Part shown: positions 1-8,771 of the stretch, piece by piece
Numbering within the stretch: position 1 is the first letter of the stretch
Layout: each line of letters begins with the position of its first letter
NCBI GenBank assembly: GCA_015057515.1
Contig: SVED01000001.1
Span: forward strand, 1-64,000
Direction of reading: 5' to 3'
DNA: 64,000 bases
DNA from: Lachnospiraceae bacterium
Lineage (GTDB): Bacteria; Bacillota; Clostridia; Lachnospirales; Lachnospiraceae
The notes under the pieces: generated by a model
Seen by the model: the letters and a program-made list of their open reading frames with translations, nothing else
What the model was told of the DNA's origin: nothing
The model's database searches: none
Translations under genes and position numbers: made by a program

Positions 1-49
1 TATAAAAGTAAAAAGCTGTCAAATGATTCAGTAGTTGATGGAGAATAAT

Positions 50-1033
50 ATGAAGATTGATATTGTAATTCCGTGGGTGGATGGTATGGATCCGGCATGG
101 CAAGAGGTTAAAAATGAATATACTGCCAGTGAAGGTACGGACCATGGTATCAATCGTTATAGGGATTGGGATTTGTTAAAATATTGGTTTCGTGGTGTAG
201 AAAAATTTGCACCTTGGGTAAATAAGATACATTTTATTACCTGGGGTCATACTCCGAAATGGCTAAATAAGGATGCAGATAAGTTAAACATTGTGTTACA
301 TCAGGATTATATTCCTGAGCAGTTTTTACCAGTGTTTTCATCACACCCTATAGAGTTAAATATGCATCGCATAGAGGGGTTGGCTGAGCAGTTTATATAT
401 TTTAATGATGATATGTACCTTATCCGTCAGGTTAAGCCAGAGGATTTTTTTAGAAATGGTCTTCCTGTAGATACAGTTACAGAGGTACCTCTTAGATTTA
501 ATCCTGGAGGTGTGGATCACATTATTGGTAATGACATGCTTATTATAAACAAGCATTTTTCCAAGGGGCAGGTAATATCTTCCAACAAGAAGCAATGGTT
601 TAGTTTAAAGGCAATGAAGTCTACTTTGAAAAATATATATATGAAGCCTGTAAATGGTTTTTCGGCTTTTGATAATCCTCATGTGCCACAGGCTTTTTGT
701 AAAAATGTATTTAATCAGGTTTGGGACAAGGAAAAAGAGTTGCTGGAGCAGACGTCATCTCATCGTTTTAGAAGCAATGAAGATGTAAATCAATGGTTGT
801 TTAGGTATTGGCAGTTTGTTACAGGTCAATTTGTTCAGGTAAAGGATATATCCGGCAAGTTTTTTTCCATAGGAAGAGATAATATAGCCATAGAAGAGGC
901 TATATTAGGTCAAAAATATAATACAATCTGCTTAAGTGATGATGACATAAGTCTTGATTTTGAGGAAGAAAAGAAGAGTCTTCAGGTATTATTTGAAAAA
1001 ATATTACCAGAAAAATCCAGTTTTGAATTATAA
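50..1033 (+). CDS. Stealth-family sugar-phosphate transferase
   Basis: Members of this family transfer a sugar 1-phosphate from a nucleotide sugar to a glycan, forming phosphodiester links in capsules and teichoic-like polymers. The 327-residue protein shows the Stealth blocks in order: IVIPWVDGMDPAW near residue 5 (CR1), then YRDWDLLKYWFRGVEKFAPW followed by an HFITWG segment, then LPVFSSHPIELNMHRI and YFNDDMYL near residues 95-130, which carry the conserved acidic pair. The ORF track begins at an in-frame TTG at 35; ATG 50 is preferred because GGAG lies six bases upstream. The next gene follows after 9 bp, so they are probably co-transcribed from outside the window. Acceptor and donor are unknown; the family call is firm. 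Confidence 0.88.
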   Translation: MKIDIVIPWVDGMDPAWQEVKNEYTASEGTDHGINRYRDWDLLKYWFRGVEKFAPWVNKIHFITWGHTPKWLNKDADKLNIVLHQDYIPEQFLPVFSSHPIELNMHRIEGLAEQFIYFNDDMYLIRQVKPEDFFRNGLPVDTVTEVPLRFNPGGVDHIIGNDMLIINKHFSKGQVISSNKKQWFSLKAMKSTLKNIYMKPVNGFSAFDNPHVPQAFCKNVFNQVWDKEKELLEQTSSHRFRSNEDVNQWLFRYWQFVTGQFVQVKDISGKFFSIGRDNIAIEEAILGQKYNTICLSDDDISLDFEEEKKSLQVLFEKILPEKSSFEL

Positions 1034-1042
1034 AGGATAGTT

Positions 1043-2101
1043 ATGAAAAAGTATCAAATTAAGGAAGTAAAAGAAATATATAACCACGCTGGTAGCAAAG
1101 CGGTGGAGGATGCATATAACTTTGCTAAGGAAGCAGGGTATGAAACTTTATATATTAGACAGAGGACAAAGGATACAGGTATTATAACCCTAATAAGGAA
1201 TCAACTGGGATTTTGGTTTGATTGGGTTAAGGTTCTCTTCACTGTTAAAAAGGGTTCAATAGTGCTCATTCAGAATCCATTTAAGAGAAAACATCTTGGT
1301 AGATTTACCATATTAAAACAATTGAAAAAGATAAAAAAATGTAATATTATATCTCTGGTTCACGATATAGAAGAACTGAGAGTATCATACTATAGAGACT
1401 ATAGTACTACAGAGTTTGAATTTATGATGGGGAACTCGGATTACTTTATTATTCACAATGGCAAGATGAAGAACTATCTCATGGAAGAAAGAGGTTTTGC
1501 TGAGGGTAGCCTGGTGGAGCTTGGCATATTTGATTATGGCTTTGATGGTGACTTGAATGACAAAAACACACCGGAAGCAGATGTGGTAATCGCAGGTAAT
1601 TTGGAGTCTCAAAAATGTCCATATATTTACAAGATGTCTGGCTTGGACAATAGATTTTCACTTTATCTATATGGTCCTAACTATGAAGAAAATAATCAAG
1701 ATGAGTATATAAAATACTGTGGCTCCTTTCCTTCCGAGGAAGTGCCAAAGGTACTTTCAGGAAAATATGGACTTATATGGGATGGAGACAGTATACACAA
1801 GTGTACTGGTGACACAGGGAGATATTTGCAGTACAACAATCCTCACAAGACGTCTTTGTATTTGGTGTCGGGAATACCTATTATCATATGGGAAAAGGCA
1901 GCTCTTGCAAATTTTGTGAAGGAAAACAACTTAGGTATAACTATCAATAATCTGGAAGAGATAAAAGAGAAGATATATGCCATATCAGATGAAGAGTATA
2001 GTGGAATGTTATCCAATGTTAAGGATATGTCAAAGAAGCTTCAGTCTGGATATCACTTAAAAAGGGCTCTTGCAGAGTGCGAGAAACGTATAGGCGCGTA
2101 A
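1043..2101 (+). CDS. Gtf3/WbbI-like glycosyltransferase
   Basis: This 352-residue protein resembles the Gtf3/WbbI group of Gram-positive surface-glycan glycosyltransferases, which includes glucosyltransferase 3 of adhesin glycosylation and beta-1,6-galactofuranosyltransferases. Visible features are an N-terminal region ending in a basic, hydrophobic stretch (WFDWVKVLFTV), a central YFIIHNGKMKNYL segment, and a C-terminal nucleotide-sugar half with LYLYGPNYE, YGLIWDGDS, NNPHKTSLYL and the typical GIPIIIWEKAALA motif. No signal peptide or membrane span is seen, so it is likely cytoplasmic and membrane-associated. The start has an AAGGA-type site just upstream. The donor sugar cannot be deduced; galactofuranose and glucose are both possible. 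Confidence 0.75.
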   Translation: MKKYQIKEVKEIYNHAGSKAVEDAYNFAKEAGYETLYIRQRTKDTGIITLIRNQLGFWFDWVKVLFTVKKGSIVLIQNPFKRKHLGRFTILKQLKKIKKCNIISLVHDIEELRVSYYRDYSTTEFEFMMGNSDYFIIHNGKMKNYLMEERGFAEGSLVELGIFDYGFDGDLNDKNTPEADVVIAGNLESQKCPYIYKMSGLDNRFSLYLYGPNYEENNQDEYIKYCGSFPSEEVPKVLSGKYGLIWDGDSIHKCTGDTGRYLQYNNPHKTSLYLVSGIPIIIWEKAALANFVKENNLGITINNLEEIKEKIYAISDEEYSGMLSNVKDMSKKLQSGYHLKRALAECEKRIGA

Positions 2102-2115
2102 AACCAATTGGTTTT
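2100..2115. repeat. 16-bp perfect palindrome at intergenic junction
   Basis: AAAACCAATTGGTTTT is a perfect palindrome overlapping the stop of the glycosyltransferase gene and lying about 25 bp before the next start. It could form a small hairpin in the mRNA, but it has no proper U-tract and little GC, so terminator activity is doubtful. It may be an operator or chance. Confidence 0.4.
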
Positions 2116-2140
2116 ATACACACTGTAAAGGAGAAAGACA

Positions 2141-3544
2141 ATGCATAAGAAAAAAACAAGTAGAAGTAAACACATAGACTTTATACTGTTAGATATATTA
2201 TGTGTGGAGTTATCCTTCTTGTTAGCATTTTTTATTAGAAGCAAAATGGGAGGTCTGGATGTAGCAAAGGAATACGACATAATAAATGTATTACTTATGC
2301 TTATGCATATATGTGTTGTGTTTTGGACAGAGTGCTATTCAGGCATCATAAGAAGAGGATATTTAAAGGAATTAAAGCAAGTCATACAGCATAACTGTTT
2401 TATATTGGGTGGAGTTCTTATTCTTCTTTTCGTTATAAAAGAGTCAGAAAAATATTCGAGAATACTTATAGGATTGTTTTTTGTAATAAATGTAATCCTT
2501 ATGTATTTGCTTAGATGCATACTGAAGAAATTTATTTTTGCCAGAAACAGAAAGGCAAAGCACAGTAGTAAAGTGATAATTGCTACAAATAGGGTAAGTG
2601 CTGAAGCTATACTAAAAAGATTTGAAGAGTGCGAATATGAAAAAATCACAGTAAAAGGTCTTTTTATTCTTGACACAGATATGAAGGATGAAGAAATATT
2701 AGGGACAAAGGTTCTTGGTGGCAAAGATGAGATGTTTGAGTTTGTCAGAACCAGAGTTACGGACCGAGTATTTCTTGAATATTCTGGCGATGATATGAGA
2801 GAAATTATTGACAACTTATTAGTTATGGGTGTTACAACTCATGTCAGCGTAAATGCATTTTTGGAGGGAGCTCCAAATCTGGTTGTTGAGCATGTAAATG
2901 ACTATACTGTTATAACAACAAGTATCAATCTTATGTCCTTTAAGCAAAAGGTTATTAAGAGAACCATAGATATTTTGTGTTCCATACCTGGATTGCTTAT
3001 TACCTTGCTGCTTACCATTATTCTGGGACCGATTATTTATATTCAGTCTCCAGGGCCAATCTTTTTTAAGCAGACAAGAATTGGAAAAAATGGACGTAAG
3101 TTTAAGATGTATAAGTTCCGTTCCATGTATATGGATGCTGAGGAACGCAAAAAAGAACTTATGGCTCAGAATAAGATGAATGGACTTATGTTTAAAATGG
3201 ACAATGATCCTCGTATTACTCCTATAGGAAGATTTATTCGTAAAACTAGCTTGGATGAATTTCCACAGTTCATTAATATCTTTAAGGGTGATATGAGTAT
3301 GGTGGGCACCAGACCACCAACAGTTGATGAGTATGAGCTTTATGAGATGCACCACAAGAGTAGACTTGCAATTAAGCCAGGTCTTACAGGAATGTGGCAA
3401 TCCTCAGGTCGTAGTGATATCACAGATTTTGAAGAGGTTGTAAGGCTGGACAACGAATACATCAGAAACTTCAGCCTAAGCCTTGATATCAAAATTATTT
3501 TCAAAACCCTTTTATCAGTAGTAAGCCGTAAGGGTTCGGTATAA
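2141..3544 (+). CDS. Polyprenyl-phosphate sugar-1-phosphate transferase (initiating enzyme)
   Basis: This enzyme starts repeat-unit assembly by moving a hexose 1-phosphate from UDP-sugar to undecaprenyl phosphate at the membrane (WbaP/CpsE/EpsE-type, bacterial sugar transferase family). The 467-residue protein has four N-terminal membrane segments (about 10-130), a central nucleotide-binding-like domain (about 140-260), another hydrophobic segment near 280-305, and the catalytic C-terminal domain with GRKFKMYKFRSM, DPRITPIGRFIRKTSLDE, GDMSMVGTRPP and KPGLTGMWQ. The length is normal for the family. AAAGGAG lies before ATG 2141. Its stop codon TAA is the outermost base triplet of the large palindrome that follows. 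The sugar (glucose or galactose) is not determinable here. Confidence 0.93.
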   Translation: MHKKKTSRSKHIDFILLDILCVELSFLLAFFIRSKMGGLDVAKEYDIINVLLMLMHICVVFWTECYSGIIRRGYLKELKQVIQHNCFILGGVLILLFVIKESEKYSRILIGLFFVINVILMYLLRCILKKFIFARNRKAKHSSKVIIATNRVSAEAILKRFEECEYEKITVKGLFILDTDMKDEEILGTKVLGGKDEMFEFVRTRVTDRVFLEYSGDDMREIIDNLLVMGVTTHVSVNAFLEGAPNLVVEHVNDYTVITTSINLMSFKQKVIKRTIDILCSIPGLLITLLLTIILGPIIYIQSPGPIFFKQTRIGKNGRKFKMYKFRSMYMDAEERKKELMAQNKMNGLMFKMDNDPRITPIGRFIRKTSLDEFPQFINIFKGDMSMVGTRPPTVDEYELYEMHHKSRLAIKPGLTGMWQSSGRSDITDFEEVVRLDNEYIRNFSLSLDIKIIFKTLLSVVSRKGSV

Positions 3545-4018
3545 CATCCCACCCTTGGCTCTTTGAACGGTATAACTAACCCAGGGCAATATCCCTTGCT
3601 TTGGTGGGCGGTAGATATATAGCATTACCAAACACGCTCTCGCTCGTCTCGAACGCAGGAGTACTAACCTCAAAGAAATAGGGTATGCCACCGGTCAGGA
3701 TATAGGCATAGATATATAAAACCGTTTGAGAACGCGAGCACTTAATGAGTAAAAAATAAGAACAGGAAGAAGTTTCGTAAAAGGATTTTCTTTCTGTTCT
3801 TATTTTTTGCTCATTTAGTACTCCTGCGTTCGAGACGAGCGAGAGCGTGTTTTATATATCTGTGCCTATATCCTGACCGGTGGCATACCCTATTTCTTTT
3901 CGCTAAGTGCTCGCGTTCTCAAACGGTTTGGTAATGCTATATATCTACGGCCCACCAAAGCAAGGGATATTGCCCTGGGTTAGTTATACCGTTCAAAGAG
4001 CTAAGGGCAGGATGTTAT
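3541..4018. repeat. 478-bp compound inverted repeat between convergent genes
   Basis: This is the only gene-free stretch over 300 bp. Outer arms 3541-3633 and 3926-4018 are inverted copies (93 bp, few mismatches). Inside are three further inverted pairs: A 3634-3666 with 3816-3848 (33/33), B 3672-3722 with 3849-3899 (about 50/51), C 3723-3744 with 3904-3925 (perfect). Around the centre is D 3745-3765 with 3794-3814. Along the plus strand the order is A B C D D' A' B' C', not the mirror order, so A, B and C pairings cross each other and at most one can form in a nested fold. A and C look like diverged copies of one motif around GAACGC. Both flanking genes use the outermost TAA of the arms. Origin is unknown; no coding potential was recognised. 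Confidence 0.85.
3745..3815. terminator. Central hairpin, probable bidirectional terminator
   Basis: The stem ATGAGTAAAAAATAAGAACAG pairs with CTGTTCTTATTTTTTGCTCAT (one mismatch), extended inward by GAAGAA/TTCTTT. The A-tract before and T-tract after the core would give a U-tract on both strands. The position between convergent genes fits a shared terminator. GC content of the stem is low, so efficiency is uncertain. Confidence 0.55.
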
Positions 4019-4752
4019 ATAACCCAAACAGTGTATAGAACTGATAAAAGGGTTATGAGAATTATGGTTGATAGGGCGGCTATGATGAAGGTTTTGGTGG
4101 AAACCTTGGCCTCCTTTTTTAATTTGGAGAGGAGTATGCCCAGGGCAAATACACAGAGGACAGTAAGTCCTATCCAGAAAACAAATCCAAAACCATGGTA
4201 ATCGTAAATAAGGTTGTAACATAAGATATCATTTTCGTCTGGAATGTTGTATTCAAAGAAAGGTCCTGCCCATTCTGATACATAAGGAACCATACCAATC
4301 ATAGATGGTGCACTGTTGTCTAAGGCAATAATCTCCATATGATATTGACGCCCTTCTTCTAAAACAAAATCCTCGAAAACAATTCTGGTCATACCGTGGG
4401 ATGAAATAATATCCCCACTGAAGGTTTGTGAGTGTTCCAACTCATAGCTGATGTTGTAAAAATTGATAACATATTCCTGAGACGTTGGTCCTGGAACAAC
4501 AATAGACAATTCAATACCAGTTATAGTTTCCGGAGTGTAAATAACCTGTCTGCAGTGATAGTCAGATGTTGGAATAGCTCGCCAGTACATATTCGCTGCG
4601 ATATCTTCATATGGTGTATCTACACCTTCCTCGTTGTATTCTACAGGAACAGCTACATCAAAAACAATGTGTGTAGGTTCCTTCTTGTCAAAAGAAAAAA
4701 GTATAATAGAAAGAAGTAAATAAATGGAAAGAATAATAGTTATCTTTTTCAT
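4015..4752 (-). CDS. Unknown membrane-anchored protein coupled to Wzy
   Basis: I do not recognise a family. The 245-residue product has an N-terminal hydrophobic segment (about 3-20, signal anchor), an extracytoplasmic region of about 160 residues rich in beta-like aromatic/hydroxy pattern, and two C-terminal membrane spans (about 188-208 and 222-243) separated by a short basic loop. The start ATG overlaps the stop of the upstream polymerase gene as ATGA, implying translational coupling. A role in chain export, modification or polymerase function is inferred from that coupling only. The gene ends at the edge of the large palindrome, convergent with the initiating transferase gene. Confidence 0.75.
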   Translation of the reverse strand: MKKITIILSIYLLLSIILFSFDKKEPTHIVFDVAVPVEYNEEGVDTPYEDIAANMYWRAIPTSDYHCRQVIYTPETITGIELSIVVPGPTSQEYVINFYNISYELEHSQTFSGDIISSHGMTRIVFEDFVLEEGRQYHMEIIALDNSAPSMIGMVPYVSEWAGPFFEYNIPDENDILCYNLIYDYHGFGFVFWIGLTVLCVFALGILLSKLKKEAKVSTKTFIIAALSTIILITLLSVLYTVWVI

Positions 4753-5996
4753 TGTGCTACCTCCTTGTCAATGTTTTTTCTCTTGAAGAAATTAGAAATG
4801 TTAAATCCATAATAACTAGAAAAGAGCAGGAAAATAAATGGATCAAATTGTAAATCCAACAAATGATGCTCCATGATACAGTGTACAGCTATGAGTGCTA
4901 TAATAAATAGTGAAACATAATCCTTTCGCTGTCTGGCCACAATACTTGTGATAAATAAAAGAAGTACTGTGCATATTAAAACAAAGGCGCCATACCTAAA
5001 GAGAATATTAAGGTATGAGGAATCAATAAAATTGTATGCGTCTTTTCCCCGCGACAGGGTGGAACCACCGTTGCCTACCAGAGGTATTTCTTGTCCAAAA
5101 AGCTTAACATCATAATGGTCAAAGGTTGTTCTTCCCAAGCTGAGGCGTCCACTGAAAATAGAATCCAATTTGGAAAATAACACCTTGTCTGGTTTAAAGA
5201 GATAAGAGCTAAAAATAGAAAATGCTCCACACACAGGAATGGCAAAAGTCATTAAAAGTGAAATAACTCTGGTGGATTTTTTTGTAGGAGTATCCTCATT
5301 CTTCTTAGCCATAATAAGTTTATATATAAGAAGGAATGTGGCTAATATTACAAGACAAATGGTACTGGTTCTGGCTACACACATAAAAAGAATAAAGAAA
5401 GCTAAGCCGTAGAAAAGACAGATTTCTATGTAACTTATATACTCCCGTCTGATAAAAGCCCAAACCATACACAGATACAAAACCAGTGCAGAAAAATCTG
5501 TAGGATAGTTAACTCCAAAGGAATATCTCTGGGAGTTTCCCTCGCTTATAAATGTGAGATTGTTTACAATGCCTAGCTGTGAGGAAAGCATTATAATAAG
5601 CAGACTAGTGCCAATGGTACCAAGAAAAACAATGGCTACCTTTTTGAAATCAATGTCTTTAAATAGAACGATAAACAAAATAATCTCTAATAAAATACCG
5701 TGGTAACCCTGTATGTATGCAACTGTATAGCCTAGGGCACAGAGGAACAATAATACATAGGAAGCAATATCGTCAAAGACTTTTACAAAGCTCTTTGTAA
5801 TGACTAAAAGCAATAGAAAAACCTTAAGCACAAAGTGATATTTGGTTGGCCAATCAATGACCATGGTTGTGCTTCTCAAAAAGGCCTCAAAAATAAAAAG
5901 TCCATATAATACAAGAGCAAAATTATCTAATATCTTGACAATTCTCTCAGGATTAGGAATAATATGGGAATGTATTGTTTTGATTTTAGAAAACAT
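4749..5996 (-). CDS. Wzy-type oligosaccharide repeat-unit polymerase
   Basis: Wzy proteins join lipid-linked repeat units outside the membrane. This 415-residue protein is almost entirely hydrophobic, with about 10-12 predicted spans and a longer extracytoplasmic loop near residues 275-330 containing GNGGSTLSRGKDAYNF followed by SSYLNILFRYG. That layout matches O-antigen polymerase/ligase-like proteins, whose sequence conservation is low. On the minus strand AAGGCGG precedes ATG 5996, and a near-consensus promoter lies further upstream. It is the first gene of a two-gene operon running against the surrounding genes. Choice between polymerase and ligase rests on context. Confidence 0.78.
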   Translation of the reverse strand: MFSKIKTIHSHIIPNPERIVKILDNFALVLYGLFIFEAFLRSTTMVIDWPTKYHFVLKVFLLLLVITKSFVKVFDDIASYVLLFLCALGYTVAYIQGYHGILLEIILFIVLFKDIDFKKVAIVFLGTIGTSLLIIMLSSQLGIVNNLTFISEGNSQRYSFGVNYPTDFSALVLYLCMVWAFIRREYISYIEICLFYGLAFFILFMCVARTSTICLVILATFLLIYKLIMAKKNEDTPTKKSTRVISLLMTFAIPVCGAFSIFSSYLFKPDKVLFSKLDSIFSGRLSLGRTTFDHYDVKLFGQEIPLVGNGGSTLSRGKDAYNFIDSSYLNILFRYGAFVLICTVLLLFITSIVARQRKDYVSLFIIALIAVHCIMEHHLLDLQFDPFIFLLFSSYYGFNISNFFKRKNIDKEVAQ

Positions 5997-6029
5997 ATGA
6001 TAACCGCCTTATACAAAATAGTTGCTAAT

Positions 6030-6058
6030 ATTATATTTTAAGGCGGGAGAAATTTCAA
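6030..6058 (-). promoter_or_regulatory. Sigma-A-type promoter for the minus-strand wzy operon
   Basis: Read on the minus strand: TTGAAA, a 17-base spacer, TATAAT, about 34 bases before the wzy start. The match to consensus and the position make it the best candidate for this divergent gene pair. Confidence 0.7.
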
Positions 6059-6100
6059 TACATTATAGTATATTGCTGTTATAGGAAAATGGAGGTAAAA

Positions 6101-6925
6101 ATGAGAGAATTAGATATTAAGGAAACTCAAAAAATTTCCCTGGAAATACTAAAAACAGTTGCTGATATATGTGAAGAAAAGGGTTTTAGATATTGTCTTA
6201 TATATGGAACTTTAATAGGTGCAATAAGACACTCTGGTTATATTCCATGGGATGATGATGTGGATATAATGATGCCTAGAAAAGATTATGAAGAGTTTCT
6301 TAAGTATTTTGGTGAACATATTAGTGATCATCCACATTTGGAGATTTTTAATCCAACAACCTGTGAAAAATATCCATATATGATTACAAGAATAAGTGAT
6401 AATAGATATTCTATAGATATGGCAAATGAAAAGCCATATGGAATGGGTGTATTTATTGACATATATCCATATGATGGTTTGGGAAATACCAGTGAAGAAG
6501 CGTTGAAGTTTGGAATGAAGGGAGATAGATTATCATCTCTGTGTTATCAGGCAACGAGACAAAGGTATGCTGTAGAGACAACAACTTCAGCACTTAGAAA
6601 GGTACTTAAGTTGCCGGTATTCCTTTTTTCAAAGTTGTGTGGAAAAAATGTATTTCAAAGAAAGCTTGCAAAGCTGGCAGGTCAAAAAGCTTATGACGAT
6701 TGCGAGTATGTGGGCTGTGTAGTATGGCTATCTGGTGGCGAGAAGGATATATTTGAGAGACGTATGTTTGATGAGTGTATAATGCATCCTTATGAGAAAT
6801 ATGAATTCCGTGTTCCTAAGGAGTATGATGCAATCCTCAGACATACCTATGGTGATTATATGCAGCTGCCACCTGAAAAGGATCGTGTAGGTCATCACAA
6901 TTACAAAGTTTACGAGAAAAAGTAA
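6101..6925 (+). CDS. licD: LicD-family phosphocholine transferase
   Basis: LicD proteins transfer phosphocholine from CDP-choline to a glycan in Haemophilus and pneumococcus; related proteins handle other phosphodiester groups. The 274-residue protein has the family hallmark YGTLIGAIRHSGYIPWDDDVDI near residues 37-58, with the nucleotidyltransferase-like acidic cluster DDDVD, then MPRKDYEEF and FIDIYPYDG. No signal peptide. The track starts at ATG 6089, but GGAGG sits at 6091-6095, so ATG 6101 is preferred. The next gene is a LicC-LicA fusion, which supports choline as the head group. There is only a weak AT hairpin between this gene and the following promoter. Confidence 0.87.
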   Translation: MRELDIKETQKISLEILKTVADICEEKGFRYCLIYGTLIGAIRHSGYIPWDDDVDIMMPRKDYEEFLKYFGEHISDHPHLEIFNPTTCEKYPYMITRISDNRYSIDMANEKPYGMGVFIDIYPYDGLGNTSEEALKFGMKGDRLSSLCYQATRQRYAVETTTSALRKVLKLPVFLFSKLCGKNVFQRKLAKLAGQKAYDDCEYVGCVVWLSGGEKDIFERRMFDECIMHPYEKYEFRVPKEYDAILRHTYGDYMQLPPEKDRVGHHNYKVYEKK

Positions 6926-6943
6926 GAAAGTTTTTCTTTATTG

Positions 6944-6972
6944 TTGACAAATGGAAGATAAGTGTGTATATT
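6944..6972 (+). promoter_or_regulatory. Promoter of the choline operon
   Basis: TTGACA, a 17-base spacer and TATATT lie in the gap after licD. Transcription would begin near 6980, downstream of the track's start at 6951, which supports ATG 7011 as the true start of the next gene. The short leader can form CTTGT/ACAAG just ahead of the ribosome binding site. Confidence 0.72.
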
Positions 6973-7010
6973 GTACTTGTCTGTTCACGAAAACAAGAAA
7001 GGATGAGTTT

Positions 7011-8771
7011 ATGAACAAGCAAGAATTTGATTTGATGAACGCAATATATAACCTTGGTTATGAAAACCAAAGAGAGCTTGCGGAAAGCAGTGGTTATTCC
7101 TTGGGAAGTGTTAATAAGTCTCTCAAGGTACTTGTGGACCAGGGTTATCTCAGCGAAGATATGAAGCTGACATCAAAGGCCAATAAAGAATTTAACGATA
7201 AAAAACCTAAAAACGCCGTAATACTTGCAGCAGGCTACGGAATGAGAATGGTTCCTATAAATACAGAAACACCAAAGGGCTTGCTTTGTATAAACAACGA
7301 GGCGCTCATTGAACGTTTAATAAAACAGCTTCATGAGGTGGGAATTACTGAGATTGATGTTGTTGTAGGTTTTATGAAAGAAAATTACGAGTACTTAATA
7401 GATGAGTTTGGTGTAAACCTTGTAGTAAATGAGGAGTACAACAGAAAAAACAATCTTCATTCATTAAGTCTTGTGGCAGATAAAATTTCTAACACATACA
7501 TTGTTCCTTGTGATGTATGGTGCAAGGAGAATCCATTTAGCGAGAGAGAATTGTATTCCTGGTATATGGTAAGTGACTCCATGGATGATGATAGTGATGT
7601 TTATGTAAATAGAAAAAACGAGTTAGTTGCTGTGGGTGGTCAGGAGCCAGGCAATAAGATGATTGGTATTTCTTACATGACTATGCCAGAGGCAAAGATT
7701 TTAGTAGAAAATATTAAGAATCTTTCTAAGTCAAAGAGGTATGACAACTCCTTCTGGGAGGAAGGCTTATACAAAAATGGCAAAATGATAGTTAATTCAA
7801 GGGTAGTGAAGGATGAAAATGCAGTTGAGATAAATACCTTTGAGCAGCTAAGAGAAATAGACAAGGAGTCAAATCATCTTAAATCAGATGCTATAGAGAT
7901 TATTTGTAAGGCCCTCAATGTAAAGATAGATGATATCAAGAATATTGAAACCTTGAAAAAGGGAATGACCAATCGCTCATTTATTTTTTCTGTTGGGGAT
8001 AACAAGTACATTATGAGAATTCCTGGTGAGGGAACTGACAAGATAATTAATCGTAAACAGGAAGCTGCGGTTTATGATGTCATAAATGGAAAAGGTATAT
8101 GTGAAGACATATATTATATGAATCCTGACAATGGATATAAAATAACAAAGTTCCTTTCAAATACCAGGGTTTGTGATTGCGAAAATGAGGAAGATTTAAA
8201 AATTGCTATGGATAAGCTTAGAAAATTCCATGGCATGGAACTTAAAGTTGATCATGTGTTTGATGTGTTTGAAAAAATTGACTATTATGAATCACTTTGG
8301 GGTGATGTGCCATCGGTATATAAGGATCACAAAGAAACTCGAAGAAAAGTATTTGAGCTTAAAGAGTTTATTGATTCTCAGGAGAAGAAATGGACCCTTA
8401 CCCATATAGATGCAGTTGCTGATAATTTCCTTTTTGTTGAGGGAGAGGAAGTTATGCTTATAGACTGGGAATATGCAGGAATGCAGGATCCACATGTAGA
8501 TATTGCCATGTTTTGCATATATGCCATGTATGATAAAGACGCTATTGACAGGCTGATTGATATTTATTTCGAAAATCAGTGTGACGTGGCTACCAGAGCA
8601 AAAATATATTGTTATATTGCAATGTGTGGATTTCTTTGGAGTAACTGGTGCGAGTATAAAAGACAGCTTGGCGTGGAGTTTGGAGAATATACATTAAGGC
8701 AATATAGATACGCCAAAGAGTTTTATGCATATGCCAAAGAGCTTATAGAAAATGACAGGAGTGGCAAATAG
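7011..8771 (+). CDS. Winged-helix / CTP:phosphocholine cytidylyltransferase / choline kinase fusion
   Basis: This 586-residue protein appears to join three parts. Residues 1-60 are a MarR-like winged helix (QRELAESSGYSLGSVNKSLK). Residues 67-300 are a LicC-type nucleotidyltransferase with NAVILAAGYGMRMVP, TPKGLL and VPCDVW. Residues 310-586 are a LicA-type choline kinase with KKGMTNRSF, YIMRIPGEGTD, the Brenner-type LTHIDAVADNFL and LIDWEYAGMQDPHVDIAMF. It could therefore phosphorylate choline and form CDP-choline in one chain, with the winged helix sensing or regulating. ATG 7011 has AAAGGA upstream; the earlier track start lies within the promoter. The next gene begins on the base after the stop. 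LicC-LicA fusions are known in other bacteria; the DNA-binding role of the N-terminus is inferred. Confidence 0.88.
   Translation: MNKQEFDLMNAIYNLGYENQRELAESSGYSLGSVNKSLKVLVDQGYLSEDMKLTSKANKEFNDKKPKNAVILAAGYGMRMVPINTETPKGLLCINNEALIERLIKQLHEVGITEIDVVVGFMKENYEYLIDEFGVNLVVNEEYNRKNNLHSLSLVADKISNTYIVPCDVWCKENPFSERELYSWYMVSDSMDDDSDVYVNRKNELVAVGGQEPGNKMIGISYMTMPEAKILVENIKNLSKSKRYDNSFWEEGLYKNGKMIVNSRVVKDENAVEINTFEQLREIDKESNHLKSDAIEIICKALNVKIDDIKNIETLKKGMTNRSFIFSVGDNKYIMRIPGEGTDKIINRKQEAAVYDVINGKGICEDIYYMNPDNGYKITKFLSNTRVCDCENEEDLKIAMDKLRKFHGMELKVDHVFDVFEKIDYYESLWGDVPSVYKDHKETRRKVFELKEFIDSQEKKWTLTHIDAVADNFLFVEGEEVMLIDWEYAGMQDPHVDIAMFCIYAMYDKDAIDRLIDIYFENQCDVATRAKIYCYIAMCGFLWSNWCEYKRQLGVEFGEYTLRQYRYAKEFYAYAKELIENDRSGK

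Noticed and set aside
2819-3400. 193-residue minus-strand ORF opposite the initiating sugar transferase
   Set aside because: It is antisense to a strongly conserved catalytic domain and has no recognisable domain or start signal.
3541-4018. Insertion sequence or attachment site at the large palindrome
   Set aside because: No transposase or integrase ORF inside, and the element is symmetric around a terminator-like hairpin; described as a repeat of unknown origin.
6951-7010. N-terminal extension of the LicC/LicA fusion from the track start
   Set aside because: It overlaps the promoter and leader; ATG 7011 has a good ribosome binding site.
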